Assembly: GCA_902493335.1 (NCBI GenBank)
Contig: CABUPJ010000009.1
Coordinates: 1-64,000, forward strand
DNA: 64,000 nucleotides
Reading direction: 5' to 3'
Source of the DNA: an uncultured Porphyromonadaceae bacterium
GTDB lineage: Bacteria > Bacteroidota > Bacteroidia > Bacteroidales > Muribaculaceae
Both the position numbers and the translations under genes were made by a program. Shown here piece by piece: positions 17,250 to 25,292 of this stretch. Each line of letters opens with the position of its first letter. Within the stretch, counting starts at the first letter, position 1. Below the pieces are notes generated by a model. The model was given only the letters and a program-made list of their open reading frames with translations. It was not told the origin of the DNA and did no database searches.

Positions 17250-18379
17250 CAGAGTCTTCTCATCAGTTTTTCGACCATTTCGGTCTTCCACGGTTTGAAA
17301 TCTCCGGCGATGATATGGCGGCGCGCCTCGCCGACAAGCCACAGGTAGAACGCGAGATTATGAATCGACGCAATCTGCATCGCCAGAAGCTCTTCGGCAA
17401 TGAAGAGGTGGCGCACGTAGGCCTTCGAGTAGACACGGTCGACATAGCAGGGTCCGTCGGGCTGCAGGGGCGAGAAATCGTCGGCCCATTTGCGGTTGCG
17501 CATATTCATCGTGCCTTCGGGCGTGAATATCATGCCGTTGCGGCCATTGCGCGTGGGCATGACGCAGTCCATCATGTCGACGCCGCGATCGATGGCCTCG
17601 AGGATGTTGACCGGAGTGCCTACGCCCATGAGATAGCGGGGACGGTCGGCGGGAAGTATCTCGTTGACGACTTCAATCATGTCATACATCACCTCGGCCG
17701 GCTCGCCGACGGCGAGGCCTCCGATAGCATTGCCCTCGGCGCCGAGATCGGCGACAAAACGGGCCGACTCGCGGCGCAGGTCGGCATAGGTGCAGCCCTG
17801 GACGATGGGGAAAAACGCCTGGCGGTGGCCATAGCGGGGCTCGGTCTCGTTGAAGTGCTTCCAGCCGCGGGCAAGCCAGCGTTTGGTGAGGTCGAGCGAC
17901 TTGCGCGAATACTGATAGTCGGACGTGCCGGGCGGACATTCGTCGAGCGCCATCATGATGTCTGAGCCTATAGAGCGCTGAATGTCGACAACCTTCTCGG
18001 GCGTGAACAGATGCTTCGAGCCGTCGATATGGCTGCGGAACCACGCGCCCTCGTCGGTGAGCTTTCGGTTGTCACTGAGCGAGAACACCTGAAAACCGCC
18101 GCTGTCGGTGAGAATCGGCTTGTCCCAGCCGTTGAACTTGTGGAGGCCGCCGGCTTTCTCGATGATATCGGTGCCGGGGCGCAGGTAGAGATGGTATGTG
18201 TTGCCAAGGATAATCTGAGCCTTGACATCGTCACGCAGTTCATGCGTGTGGACACCCTTGACCGAGCCAAGGGTGCCTACAGGCATAAATATAGGAGTCT
18301 CGATCTGACCGTGGTCGGTCGTGATCACACCGGCACGCGCATTGCTGCCGGGGGCTGTAGCCTTTAATTCAAAATCCAT
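17249..18379 (-). CDS. tgt: Queuine tRNA-ribosyltransferase (Tgt)
   Basis: 376 aa. It exchanges guanine-34 for a queuosine precursor in tRNAs with GUN anticodons. Asp93 in Leu-Thr-Asp-Ser-Gly-Gly-Phe-Gln and the nucleophile Asp268 in Gly-Val-Asp-Met-Met-Asp-Cys-Val are in place. The usual zinc site Cys-x-Cys-x2-Cys ... His is eroded: the aligned residues are Gly309, Cys311, Asp314 and His340. The start is fixed by a TAATG overlap with the upstream nucleotidyltransferase; the stop overlaps the lptG-like start by one base. Confidence 0.93.
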   Translation of the reverse strand: MDFELKATAPGSNARAGVITTDHGQIETPIFMPVGTLGSVKGVHTHELRDDVKAQIILGNTYHLYLRPGTDIIEKAGGLHKFNGWDKPILTDSGGFQVFSLSDNRKLTDEGAWFRSHIDGSKHLFTPEKVVDIQRSIGSDIMMALDECPPGTSDYQYSRKSLDLTKRWLARGWKHFNETEPRYGHRQAFFPIVQGCTYADLRRESARFVADLGAEGNAIGGLAVGEPAEVMYDMIEVVNEILPADRPRYLMGVGTPVNILEAIDRGVDMMDCVMPTRNGRNGMIFTPEGTMNMRNRKWADDFSPLQPDGPCYVDRVYSKAYVRHLFIAEELLAMQIASIHNLAFYLWLVGEARRHIIAGDFKPWKTEMVEKLMRRL

Positions 18380-19281
18380 TAAAACAGACGGTCGGGATAT
18401 ATACCCTGGCGGTGAAGCTCTGCAAGACTGTCGACAACTGACTGGCGGTCTTCGGGATATGTCACGCCAAACCATTTTGCCTTGGTGTCAAGGACATCGA
18501 CAGTGGCCTCGCCGCTCTTAATCAGAGCGTCGACACACGAGGGAATATAGAACTCGCTCTTGGGTACATCGATTTTCTCGTTGAGGAATTTGACGAACTC
18601 GCGCTCAGAGTAGTCGAAGTAGTCGGGGGTGAAACCCCAGAGGTTCATCGACACGGGTACGTTCGGTTCAAGATGACAGAGCTCGCCGTTTTCGTCATTG
18701 AAGACGATATCATGGTTGTCGTCAAATTTGATGGCGGTGCGCTCGACTATATCGGTGAGTTTGCCGTCTTTGGTCGTGCAGACGCCGCGCGACACCGAGC
18801 CGTTTTCGGTCATGGTGTTGCCGACACGGAAGCCGACCATGCAGTATTCGCCTTTTTTGCGGTCTTCACGAGAAAGCTCTTTAGCAATAACTTCAAAAGC
18901 GTCGCGGCTATAGAAATCGTCGGCGTTGATTACGGCAAACGGCTCGTTGATGGCAGTCTTGCCCATCAGCACAGCATGGTTCGTGCCCCAGGGTTTCTGG
19001 CGGTCGGCGGGAGCCTTATAGCCTTCGGGCAGAGCGTCAATGCTCTGGAAAACAACCTCGACAGGCACATGTTTCTCATATTTCGAAAGAATCTTCTCGC
19101 GGAAAGCGTCCTCGAAATCGTGACGTATTACAAAAACAACTTTACCGAAACCGGCGTGAAGGGCATCATAGATAGAGTAGTCCATAATGGTCTCACCATG
19201 AGGGCCAACGCCGTCAAGCTGTTTAAGGCCTCCATAACGGCTGCCCATGCCGGCAGCAAGCACAAATAATGTAGGTTTCAT
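18379..19281 (-). CDS. Sugar-phosphate nucleotidyltransferase-like protein
   Basis: 300 aa. The N-terminal signature Ala-Ala-Gly-Met-Gly-Ser-Arg-Tyr-Gly-Gly-Leu-Lys-Gln (about 9-21) is the NTP-binding loop of nucleotidyl transferases; Asn-Ala-Asp-Asp-Phe-Tyr (about 119) is the metal-binding region. There is no left-handed beta-helix acyltransferase domain. The sugar is unknown; glucose- or hexose-1-phosphate are typical. It is first in a coupled operon with tgt and the LPS permease, so a link to LPS precursor supply is plausible but inferred. Confidence 0.8.
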   Translation of the reverse strand: MKPTLFVLAAGMGSRYGGLKQLDGVGPHGETIMDYSIYDALHAGFGKVVFVIRHDFEDAFREKILSKYEKHVPVEVVFQSIDALPEGYKAPADRQKPWGTNHAVLMGKTAINEPFAVINADDFYSRDAFEVIAKELSREDRKKGEYCMVGFRVGNTMTENGSVSRGVCTTKDGKLTDIVERTAIKFDDNHDIVFNDENGELCHLEPNVPVSMNLWGFTPDYFDYSEREFVKFLNEKIDVPKSEFYIPSCVDALIKSGEATVDVLDTKAKWFGVTYPEDRQSVVDSLAELHRQGIYPDRLF

Positions 19282-19357
19282 AATATATACTAATGATTGG
19301 ATTTCAAATCAAATTCAAATAGTCTGCAAAAATAAGCAAAAAACAGCAGAATTTGCG

Positions 19358-19365
19358 TAATTTTG
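19358..19365 (+). promoter_or_regulatory. Promoter -7 box (TAATTTTG) of ychF
   Basis: A TAnnTTTG element about 39 nt before the ychF ATG, in the divergent region shared with the nucleotidyltransferase operon. Confidence 0.55.
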
Positions 19366-19404
19366 CATCCGAAAATAAACCACCGCAACAAACTACAATA
19401 GCAT

Positions 19405-20508
19405 ATGGCATTACAATGTGGCATCGTCGGCCTGCCAAACGTCGGCAAATCAACCTTGTTCAACTGTCTTTCAAACGCCAAGGCCCAGTCGGCCAACTTC
19501 CCGTTCTGTACCATCGAGCCCAACGTCGGCGTCATCACCGTTCCCGATGACCGCCTGACCAGACTCGTCGAGATGTGCAATCCGCGCTCAATCGTGCCCG
19601 CCACCGTCGAGATCGTCGACATCGCCGGTCTCGTCAAAGGCGCCTCGAAAGGCGAAGGCCTCGGCAACAAATTTCTCGCAAACATCCGCGAGACCGACGC
19701 CATAATCCACGTGCTGCGGTGCTTCGACGACGACAACATCACCCATGTCGACGGCTCGGTCAATCCCGTGCGTGACAAAGAGATAATCGACTACGAGCTC
19801 CAGCTCAAAGACCTCGAGACCGTCGAGGCCCGCATCGCCAAGACTCAGAAAGCGGCCCAGACCGGCGGCGACAAGACCGCCAAAATGCAGTACGACGTCC
19901 TTCGTCGTATCAAAGAAGCTCTCGATCAAGGTCTTCCGGCTCGCTCGGTTAAATTCGAAACCCCAGACGACATCAAATTCGCCCGCGAGCTTTTCCTCCT
20001 CACCTCTAAACCCGTCCTCTACGTCTGCAACGTCGATGACGCATCGGCCGTCAACGGCAACAAATATGTCGACGCCGTGCGCGAGGCCATCAAGAACGAA
20101 AATGCCCAGCTGCTCATTGTCGCCGCCCAGACCGAAAGCGAGATAGCCGAACTCGACACATGGGAAGAACGGCAGGAATTCCTCAACGAAATCGGCCTTG
20201 AAGAATCAGGCGTCTCGCGCCTCATCCGCGCCGCCTACGCCCTGCTCGACCTTCAGACATTCTTCACAGCCGGCTCTGACGAGGTGCGCGCATGGACCTT
20301 CATCCGCGGCTCGAAAGCGCCCAAATGCGCCGGCATCATCCACACCGACTTCGAGAAAGGTTTCATCCGCGCCGAAGTCATCAAATACGACGATTACGTC
20401 AGTCTCGGCGGCGAGGCTCCCGTGCGCGACGCCGGCCGACTCTCGGTCGAAGGCAAAGACTACATCGTGCAAGACGGTGATATAATGCACTTCAGATTCA
20501 ACGTCTGA
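19405..20508 (+). CDS. ychF: Ribosome-binding ATPase YchF (OLA1 family)
   Basis: 367 aa, full length. The G1 motif Gly-Leu-Pro-Asn-Val-Gly-Lys-Ser-Thr (about 8-16), G3 Asp-Ile-Ala-Gly-Leu-Val and the G4 variant Asn-Val-Asp-Asp (in place of Asn-Lys-x-Asp) are those of YchF, which prefers ATP to GTP. A coiled-coil insert (about 130-165) and the C-terminal TGS domain, ending in Val-Gln-Asp-Gly-Asp-Ile-Met-His-Phe-Arg-Phe-Asn-Val, complete it. The protein binds 50S/70S ribosomes and is redox-regulated in other bacteria. Confidence 0.96.
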   Translation: MALQCGIVGLPNVGKSTLFNCLSNAKAQSANFPFCTIEPNVGVITVPDDRLTRLVEMCNPRSIVPATVEIVDIAGLVKGASKGEGLGNKFLANIRETDAIIHVLRCFDDDNITHVDGSVNPVRDKEIIDYELQLKDLETVEARIAKTQKAAQTGGDKTAKMQYDVLRRIKEALDQGLPARSVKFETPDDIKFARELFLLTSKPVLYVCNVDDASAVNGNKYVDAVREAIKNENAQLLIVAAQTESEIAELDTWEERQEFLNEIGLEESGVSRLIRAAYALLDLQTFFTAGSDEVRAWTFIRGSKAPKCAGIIHTDFEKGFIRAEVIKYDDYVSLGGEAPVRDAGRLSVEGKDYIVQDGDIMHFRFNV

Positions 20509-20536
20509 AAAAACGCCGAAAAAAAGTGCGAAAAAA

Positions 20537-20568
20537 TTTGCACAGATAAAAAAAACAGCATAACTTTG
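20537..20568 (+). promoter_or_regulatory. Full promoter (TTTG-N20-TAACTTTG) of tRNA-Gln
   Basis: A textbook Bacteroidetes promoter: TTTG at 20537-20540, then TAACTTTG at 20561-20568. It lies about 57 nt before the tRNA and just after ychF. Confidence 0.65.
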
Positions 20569-20625
20569 CACTCGCAAAAGCACGATAGGGAGCGGCAAGC
20601 GAGCCGCCGGTGCCAAGCGAAAAAT

Positions 20626-20696
20626 TGCCTTGTGGTGTAATGGTAGCACGTCGGATTCTGGTTCCGCCTGTGAGGGTTCGAATCCTTCCAAGGCAA
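20626..20696 (+). tRNA. tRNA-Gln (CTG anticodon)
   Basis: A cloverleaf can be drawn: acceptor TGCCTTG/CAAGGCA, D arm GTG...CAC, anticodon arm CGGA-TTCTGGT-TCCG giving anticodon CTG, and T arm GAGGG-TTCGAAT-CCTTC. The discriminator is A and CCA is not encoded. A perfect 19-bp hairpin follows immediately as terminator. Confidence 0.85.
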
Positions 20697-20702
20697 CTAC
20701 TT

Positions 20703-20741
20703 AAAATTGCAGTTAGTTGATTATCAACTAACTGCAATTTT
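20703..20741. terminator. Perfect 19-bp hairpin terminator after tRNA-Gln
   Basis: Arms AAAATTGCAGTTAGTTGAT and its exact complement are separated by one base, and the right arm runs into TTTTCTTTT. This is an unusually long perfect stem for an intrinsic terminator. Confidence 0.7.
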
Positions 20742-21083
20742 CTTTTGCCATATTTGCACAACACTTGCACAACTGAATTAGAAAATTACGTTCAAAATCC
20801 GCTGAACTATAATCGATTTGATTCTACCTTTGGAAGGATGTGAACAGGTCGGCATTCCTGACAGCTTCGCCCGTAAACTGATGGACGGAGGTGGACGATA
20901 CCTTGACAACTCTATTGAGTTTTGGTATTTTCATTGTTGCCCAATCCGATGGGAATGATCATCTTTGCGTTAAAATAAACTAAACCCGTTAGCTTGATGA
21001 GTCAGGGGACACCGCGAATCAACACAGCAAAAGAAGTGCTTTCTTTCGATTAAAATATATTTCGGCTTATACAAAAAAGCCTG
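20742..21083. other. Gene-poor region with a possible gene fragment
   Basis: No convincing gene. A frame at 20818-20958 (TTG start, 46 codons) reads like protein over Glu-Gly-Cys-Glu-Gln-Val-Gly-Ile-Pro-Asp-Ser-Phe-Ala-Arg-Lys and could be the remnant of a decayed gene. Its position just behind a tRNA is where integrated elements often leave debris, but no attachment-site duplication of the tRNA 3' end was found. Confidence 0.35.
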
Positions 21084-21974
21084 TTATTTATAGTAAATCA
21101 AATTGTTATTTGGATCAAGGATTACTGTACCGTTTTGAAAAAACGATGGTCCGACACAACCCAATTCATCAGTATCCTCAATCTTATTTGTGATACCGAT
21201 AGAGAATCCTGTTTTAGATTTGTTGCCAATTTTACAATATCCTGCAAAAATTCCTTGTCCTATAATATTGCCAGACTTATCCCTTGAAGTCTGTATCTTA
21301 AAATTATTCTCTTTTAGTGCCGGCAGCATAGGTCTTCTAAAAAAGAAAACACTCGAACCATTGCCGAGGTCAAAATTGAATTTGCCAAATTTAGTCAACT
21401 GGTGTCCTAATGCATCGGATAATTCGATTGTCGCCTCAAAAATTGGCATAGGGTCATTTTCAACAAGTGTATATTGATGCATCTTTCCCAAGTTGACGTC
21501 ATCTTTCCGAACATAATCAAGCACATTCTTTTTGAAATCAAAGCGAATTAAACATACAGTAGAGTCCGCTTCACTTTTAAGTAAATTTACCGGAATGGTT
21601 ACATAATCTTCATTTGTGTCGACAACAAAAACACGACCTTCATACGTTAAATCTCCAACGGGAACTTTGCCTTTAAACAGCTTAACAATTTTCCGAGTAG
21701 TCCGGTCGGTATGCAAGTGTTCCTCTTTTTGGAGTTTTATTTCTTTAAGAGGCAGTGAAGCGAGAATCCTATTGTACCATTCAACGCTGACAACCATACC
21801 GTGAAAGCCCGTTTCGACAAATATGGGAGTATTGGCGTTGTCATTTATGGTAGCATCAGTGTAGTAATGCCCATTCTTCTTAACCAACATAAATGATGAT
21901 TGGCTATACACCAACGGTACGCAACACATAAGTCCAAGAACAATAACAATGACAAGCTTAGACAATAGATTCAT
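21084..21974 (-). CDS. Secreted retropepsin-like protein with altered catalytic motifs
   Basis: 296 aa with a signal peptide (hydrophobic core to Leu-Val-Tyr-Ser-Gln). The fold pattern is that of a two-lobe retropepsin-like protein. The first Asp-Thr-Gly is replaced by Val-Glu-Thr-Gly-Phe-His-Gly (Glu54); the second is Phe-Asp-Leu-Gly-Asn-Gly-Ser-Ser (about 200). The C-terminal strand Val-Ile-Leu-Asp-Pro-Asn-Asn-Asn-Leu-Ile-Tyr is typical of this group. It may be inactive or bind ligand. ATG at 21974 is preferred over a TTG two codons upstream. It starts 10 nt after the TonB-like gene and is AT-richer than core genes. Confidence 0.6.
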   Translation of the reverse strand: MNLLSKLVIVIVLGLMCCVPLVYSQSSFMLVKKNGHYYTDATINDNANTPIFVETGFHGMVVSVEWYNRILASLPLKEIKLQKEEHLHTDRTTRKIVKLFKGKVPVGDLTYEGRVFVVDTNEDYVTIPVNLLKSEADSTVCLIRFDFKKNVLDYVRKDDVNLGKMHQYTLVENDPMPIFEATIELSDALGHQLTKFGKFNFDLGNGSSVFFFRRPMLPALKENNFKIQTSRDKSGNIIGQGIFAGYCKIGNKSKTGFSIGITNKIEDTDELGCVGPSFFQNGTVILDPNNNLIYYK

Positions 21975-21984
21975 AATCAATTAT

Positions 21985-22623
21985 TTACTTAGACACTTCG
22001 CCCCTTATAAATATCGCGCCCGGCTCTTTGAATGTTATCGGAAGGGTAAGGTGTAAGTTTTTCTTTTGGGGAGTATAATATTTAACGCGGAATTTAGGCA
22101 TGGCATTCACAAGCCTTAGTGCCTCCTGATTGACAGCCTCGTTTTGGCTCCGCCGCCTATAAATTGTTGCGTCGCTGATAGAGCCGTCTGGATGAACGGT
22201 GAATTTAACAAATACTCGTTCACTGCCCTTGAATCCTTCGGGAATACGGATATTTTCATCAAGCCATTCTTTAAGTTTTCCGTTGCCTCCGGGAAACTCG
22301 CAGCTGGGTTCAAGATATGGCCACGTATTCCTCGCTTCCGCTTTTATTCTGTCCTGAGTTTCAGACGACACTGTTAGGAATACGGCACGATTGCCATACT
22401 CGTCGTTTTTTATTTCCGCCGCTTGAATAGAGTCACGGGGCACCATGTCAAGACCAGCTCCTGGTATCCACTCGTTATTGAAATAGTAGAATACGGTTTC
22501 GCAGTCTCGTTCGGTAAGAGGAAACTGAATTTCGCGGACAATGGTGTCGTTCACGCAGTAATTCTGCGCAAAAGCAATGCACGTCTGAACAAGAATCAAT
22601 GAAATTAAAAATATTTTCTTCAT
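21985..22623 (-). CDS. TonB C-terminal-domain protein, secreted
   Basis: 212 aa with a signal peptide (to Ala-Phe-Ala-Gln). The C-terminal 90 residues match the TonB energy-transducer fold: Phe-Val-Lys-Phe-Thr-Val-His-Pro-Asp-Gly-Ser-Ile-Ser-Asp-Ala and Asn-Gln-Glu-Ala-Leu-Arg-Leu-Val. It lacks the Pro-rich spanner and the retained N-terminal anchor of true TonB, so it is probably a periplasmic TonB-like protein rather than an energy transducer. It is operonic with the retropepsin-like gene; the joint role is unknown. Confidence 0.75.
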   Translation of the reverse strand: MKKIFLISLILVQTCIAFAQNYCVNDTIVREIQFPLTERDCETVFYYFNNEWIPGAGLDMVPRDSIQAAEIKNDEYGNRAVFLTVSSETQDRIKAEARNTWPYLEPSCEFPGGNGKLKEWLDENIRIPEGFKGSERVFVKFTVHPDGSISDATIYRRRSQNEAVNQEALRLVNAMPKFRVKYYTPQKKNLHLTLPITFKEPGAIFIRGEVSK

Positions 22624-22732
22624 ATAGTATAAGGCTTTGATTTTCCAAAATGTCGTGGCTCGGTCGAACCCTTTCTGACCGTAAAGTTAGCAGGGGCAAA
22701 TGGATTTAGTCTTAACAAATGTATAAACCGCC

Positions 22733-23305
22733 TTATTTTTTGATGCCTGTGTCCGTATTTGTCAGATCACGTCTGATACGGCTGAGATGGTTGGGAGTAA
22801 TCAGCAGAAAGGAGGACAAATCTTTCAATGTAACAGTTTCGACAATTTGGGGATATTGTTCACATAATTCTACATAACGCTGACGTGGCGACTTGCGGTA
22901 AAGATTTAGCAACCGCATGAAAACCATATAGAACAGCGATTTATATTCATCGAGCAAAGAAGGTGAAAGATATTCCTTGAACGTATTTAACGGCACTCGA
23001 AGTATCTCGCAATCAGCGCCGGCGATAATTGAAAATTGAGAGGTTTCTCCGCGTAAAGACGAATGGAAATCTGTAATGAACTGATCCGGGAAAGCAAAAT
23101 TTATCACTGCCTCATCTCCCGAATCATTAAGGGTCGTTACTTTGAAATATCCCGACACTACAAGGGCTGCATAACGAGCGATTGTCCCTTGCTGGACAAA
23201 ACGCTCTCCTTTCTTATAATGGCACAGCACACCCTTCTCGCGGCAAAAATCAGTAGCTGCCGTGAGATCTAAAAAGTCGATATATGAGTTGAACTGCGAT
23301 GGCAT
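22733..23305 (-). CDS. Crp/Fnr family transcriptional regulator
   Basis: 190 aa, usual for the Bacteroidetes branch. A cyclic-nucleotide-binding-like beta-roll is visible (Cys-His-Tyr-Lys-Lys-Gly-Glu-Arg-Phe-Val-Gln-Gln-Gly, about 30-42; Phe-Pro-Asp-Gln-Phe-Ile-Thr-Asp). The C-terminal region Leu-Lys-Asp-Leu-Ser-Ser-Phe-Leu-Leu-Ile-Thr-Pro-Asn-His-Leu-Ser-Arg-Ile-Arg is the helix-turn-helix. No Fnr-type Cys cluster is present. The ATG is chosen over a GTG one codon upstream; a TATCTTTG box directly abuts the start. Target unknown. Confidence 0.82.
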   Translation of the reverse strand: MPSQFNSYIDFLDLTAATDFCREKGVLCHYKKGERFVQQGTIARYAALVVSGYFKVTTLNDSGDEAVINFAFPDQFITDFHSSLRGETSQFSIIAGADCEILRVPLNTFKEYLSPSLLDEYKSLFYMVFMRLLNLYRKSPRQRYVELCEQYPQIVETVTLKDLSSFLLITPNHLSRIRRDLTNTDTGIKK

Positions 23306-23317
23306 CACAAAGATATA

Positions 23318-23629
23318 TTATACCATTGCGAAACAAGAAATGCCAAGCTTATCCTCAATATGGGCTACACTCTTGAAACTGAGATTTTCGGTACCCGACA
23401 ATAATTTGCTGACATACTGAGGACTTACGCCGAGGCGAGCAGCAAGGTAGGCTCTTTTGAGGCCGTTGTCCTGCATGTAGCCTATAAGAGTTACGGCAAG
23501 CTGACGCGACCAGCGGAGCCAACCTGCATTTTCCTTTCGCCATGCTGCTTCCTCTGCAAACCGCGAAGGGGTCTCATTTTGATGTTCCTCCAAAAATTTA
23601 ATTGCCTTGCTTGCCATAATATTATTCAT
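23318..23629 (-). CDS. XRE-family helix-turn-helix protein
   Basis: 103 aa from ATG 23629 (99 aa from the alternative ATG 23617). The C-terminal half is a lambda-repressor-like domain: Lys-Arg-Ala-Tyr-Leu-Ala-Ala-Arg-Leu-Gly-Val-Ser-Pro-Gln-Tyr-Val-Ser-Lys-Leu-Leu (about 65-84). The N-terminal Phe-Leu-Glu-Glu-His-Gln and Trp-Arg-Lys-Glu-Asn resemble chromosomal XRE antitoxins. It starts 8 nt after the neighbouring XRE gene, so both are in one transcript. No toxin with a known fold is adjacent. Confidence 0.72.
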   Translation of the reverse strand: MNNIMASKAIKFLEEHQNETPSRFAEEAAWRKENAGWLRWSRQLAVTLIGYMQDNGLKRAYLAARLGVSPQYVSKLLSGTENLSFKSVAHIEDKLGISCFAMV

Positions 23630-23637
23630 TAGTAAGT

Positions 23638-23904
23638 TCAACTGACCGTAATAATCGGCTGTCCGAAGAAAGAAGAGAGCATAGCAAGCGTAGCAATGGT
23701 GAAATTGTGCTGACCGCTCAACCACTTAGTGATTTCACTCGGTCTGCGTCCCAAAGCGTCGGCAAACTGTTTTTTCGATAAACCTTTTTGTCTCATAAGC
23801 GCATCTATGCGGTCGGATATTTCAAAAGAAAGGTCAACCTCTGCCTGAACGTTTGCCGGAATTGGACCGAGAATTTCTTCGAGTGTCTTGGAAGTACGTT
23901 TCAT
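23638..23904 (-). CDS. XRE-family (HigA-like) helix-turn-helix protein
   Basis: 88 aa. The helix-turn-helix is Gly-Leu-Ser-Lys-Lys-Gln-Phe-Ala-Asp-Ala-Leu-Gly-Arg-Arg-Pro-Ser-Glu-Ile-Thr-Lys (about 40-59), followed by Trp-Leu-Ser-Gly-Gln-His-Asn-Phe-Thr as in HigA-type antitoxins. Its ATG overlaps the stop of a tiny upstream reading frame by 4 nt. A DNA-binding autoregulator of this small operon is likely; the antitoxin role is inferred. Confidence 0.75.
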   Translation of the reverse strand: MKRTSKTLEEILGPIPANVQAEVDLSFEISDRIDALMRQKGLSKKQFADALGRRPSEITKWLSGQHNFTIATLAMLSSFFGQPIITVS

Positions 23905-24056
23905 AGCTCAAATATATTGTCGGTTTCTATTGTCGATTCTGTAATATTCACGTTGCCGTTTGCTACTTCCTGTCTGAGCAGTTTCTCGAATTTTTGCAAG
24001 GTCATCACATATCCATTAAGGAGCGTGTCGTCTTCATATCGTTGAGACGCTTTCAC
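23901..24056 (-). CDS. Possible 51-aa coupled small protein (GTG start)
   Basis: A GTG-started frame of 51 codons (contains Leu-Gln-Lys-Phe-Glu-Lys-Leu-Leu-Arg-Gln-Glu, then Asn-Ile-Thr-Glu-Ser-Thr-Ile-Glu-Thr-Asp-Asn-Ile) ends in TATGA shared with the next XRE ATG. The overlap and the protein-like sequence support a real gene. A promoter box lies 65 nt upstream. A 13-codon ATG frame (24086 to 24045) in another phase precedes it, so the gene could also be a frameshifted remnant of a slightly longer protein. Confidence 0.5.
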   Translation of the reverse strand: MKASQRYEDDTLLNGYVMTLQKFEKLLRQEVANGNVNITESTIETDNIFEL

Positions 24057-24367
24057 GCCACCATAAGATATAATTCCACTTCACTCATGGGCATGTATAT
24101 TGGCGTTTGATATTATAACGCAAAGGTACAGCAAATATTTCACTTAAAGATGAAACAGGCGCGAATTATTTTTCAAGCCATCATGCTATTCGACATCCGG
24201 CTGTACGTTCAGTTGCTTATCAACCCGGTATCGGGGCTGATTGAAAGCGGCGCAGCTTGCTACAGCACTACATCAATGGGCCTCCCGCCGGTCATTCTGC
24301 GTCTTAGTTGTTTTCTTTGGGAGATATTTAACGTAAGGTATCGTTCGGGATTATAAAATCCGGTATT
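24057..24367. other. Intergenic region with one promoter box
   Basis: A minus-strand TACCTTTG element (24121-24128) fits the small-protein/XRE operon. A plus-strand 68-codon frame beginning at 24150 has no start signals or recognisable sequence and is not called. Nothing else is seen. Confidence 0.5.
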
Positions 24368-25267
24368 TCAGAGCCATGAGTTCTGGCGTTCGCGGACGGC
24401 GAGGGATTCGCTCAGCATTTTGATGAATTCCTGCATCGAGCGCTTGCGATAGCTGTCTTTGAGGGTGTGGACGCAGCCTGACATTTCGTTGTCGGCGATG
24501 TCGAGACGTATGGCCTTGACGCCCGATTCGTTGTGGATTGTGGCTTCGGCAAGGAGCGAGACGAGGTGTGACCCGCGGATAAGCTTGAGCAGCAAGTTGA
24601 CTTCGTTGAGCTCGATTCTGATTCTGAATTTATTATATGGCGTCACAATCTGGTCGAAATAGTTGCGGGCCTGAAGTCCCTGGGCGGGAAGGGCAAGGTC
24701 GTAGGCCTCGAGTTCGGCAAGCGTGACCGACTCTTTGGCCGCAAGGGGATGCGTCTGATCGACGATGGCCGCCAGGAAGTTCTGGAAGAGTATATGCGAC
24801 TCGACGCCGTCAAGTGGCTTCGACGGCTTGAATGCCAGAACAAAATCGACCGAACGGTCGCGGAGCATATCCATCAGCTCGGCCATGGGTTTGTAGAAGA
24901 TATTCAGCTTGATGCGCGGATATTGCTTCATGAATGTTATAAGGGTCTCGCTGAGAATCGAGCCGAACGAATATGTCACGCCGATGTTGAGCGTGCCGAC
25001 GGCCATGCTGTTTATGTCGTCCATCCGCGCCTGACACATTTCGGCGTCCTTGAGGGTCTTGCGGGCATAAGGCAGCAGTTCGCGTCCGGCCTCGGTGAGA
25101 GCGACACTGTGGCTTGTGCGTACGAGCAGCTGCGAGCCGAGCTCGTATTCGAGTTGTTTGACCTGCTGCGACAGTGTGCTCTGGGTTATAAACAGTTGGC
25201 GTGCCGCCTCCGAGAAGTTAAGGGTGTCGGCGACCTTGACAAAGTATTTTAGCTGACGTAGTTCCAT
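24368..25267 (-). CDS. LysR family transcriptional regulator
   Basis: 299 aa, standard length. The N-terminal winged helix (Met-Glu-Leu-Arg-Gln-Leu-Lys-Tyr-Phe; Phe-Ser-Glu-Ala-Ala-Arg-Gln-Leu-Phe-Ile-Thr-Gln-Ser-Thr-Leu-Ser-Gln-Gln) is followed by a linker helix and a LysR substrate-binding domain (about 90-290). The group with Met-Glu-Leu-Arg-Gln-Leu resembles CynR/OxyR-like regulators. It lies 25 nt downstream of the small ThrE-like subunit on the same strand and may regulate or be cotranscribed with it; the effector is unknown. Confidence 0.88.
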   Translation of the reverse strand: MELRQLKYFVKVADTLNFSEAARQLFITQSTLSQQVKQLEYELGSQLLVRTSHSVALTEAGRELLPYARKTLKDAEMCQARMDDINSMAVGTLNIGVTYSFGSILSETLITFMKQYPRIKLNIFYKPMAELMDMLRDRSVDFVLAFKPSKPLDGVESHILFQNFLAAIVDQTHPLAAKESVTLAELEAYDLALPAQGLQARNYFDQIVTPYNKFRIRIELNEVNLLLKLIRGSHLVSLLAEATIHNESGVKAIRLDIADNEMSGCVHTLKDSYRKRSMQEFIKMLSESLAVRERQNSWL

Positions 25268-25292
25268 ATTTCAATATGTCTCATCGACAAAG

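Noticed and set aside
24150..24356. A 68-codon plus-strand frame
   Set aside because: No promoter box, start context or protein-like features, and it sits opposite the leader of a small operon.
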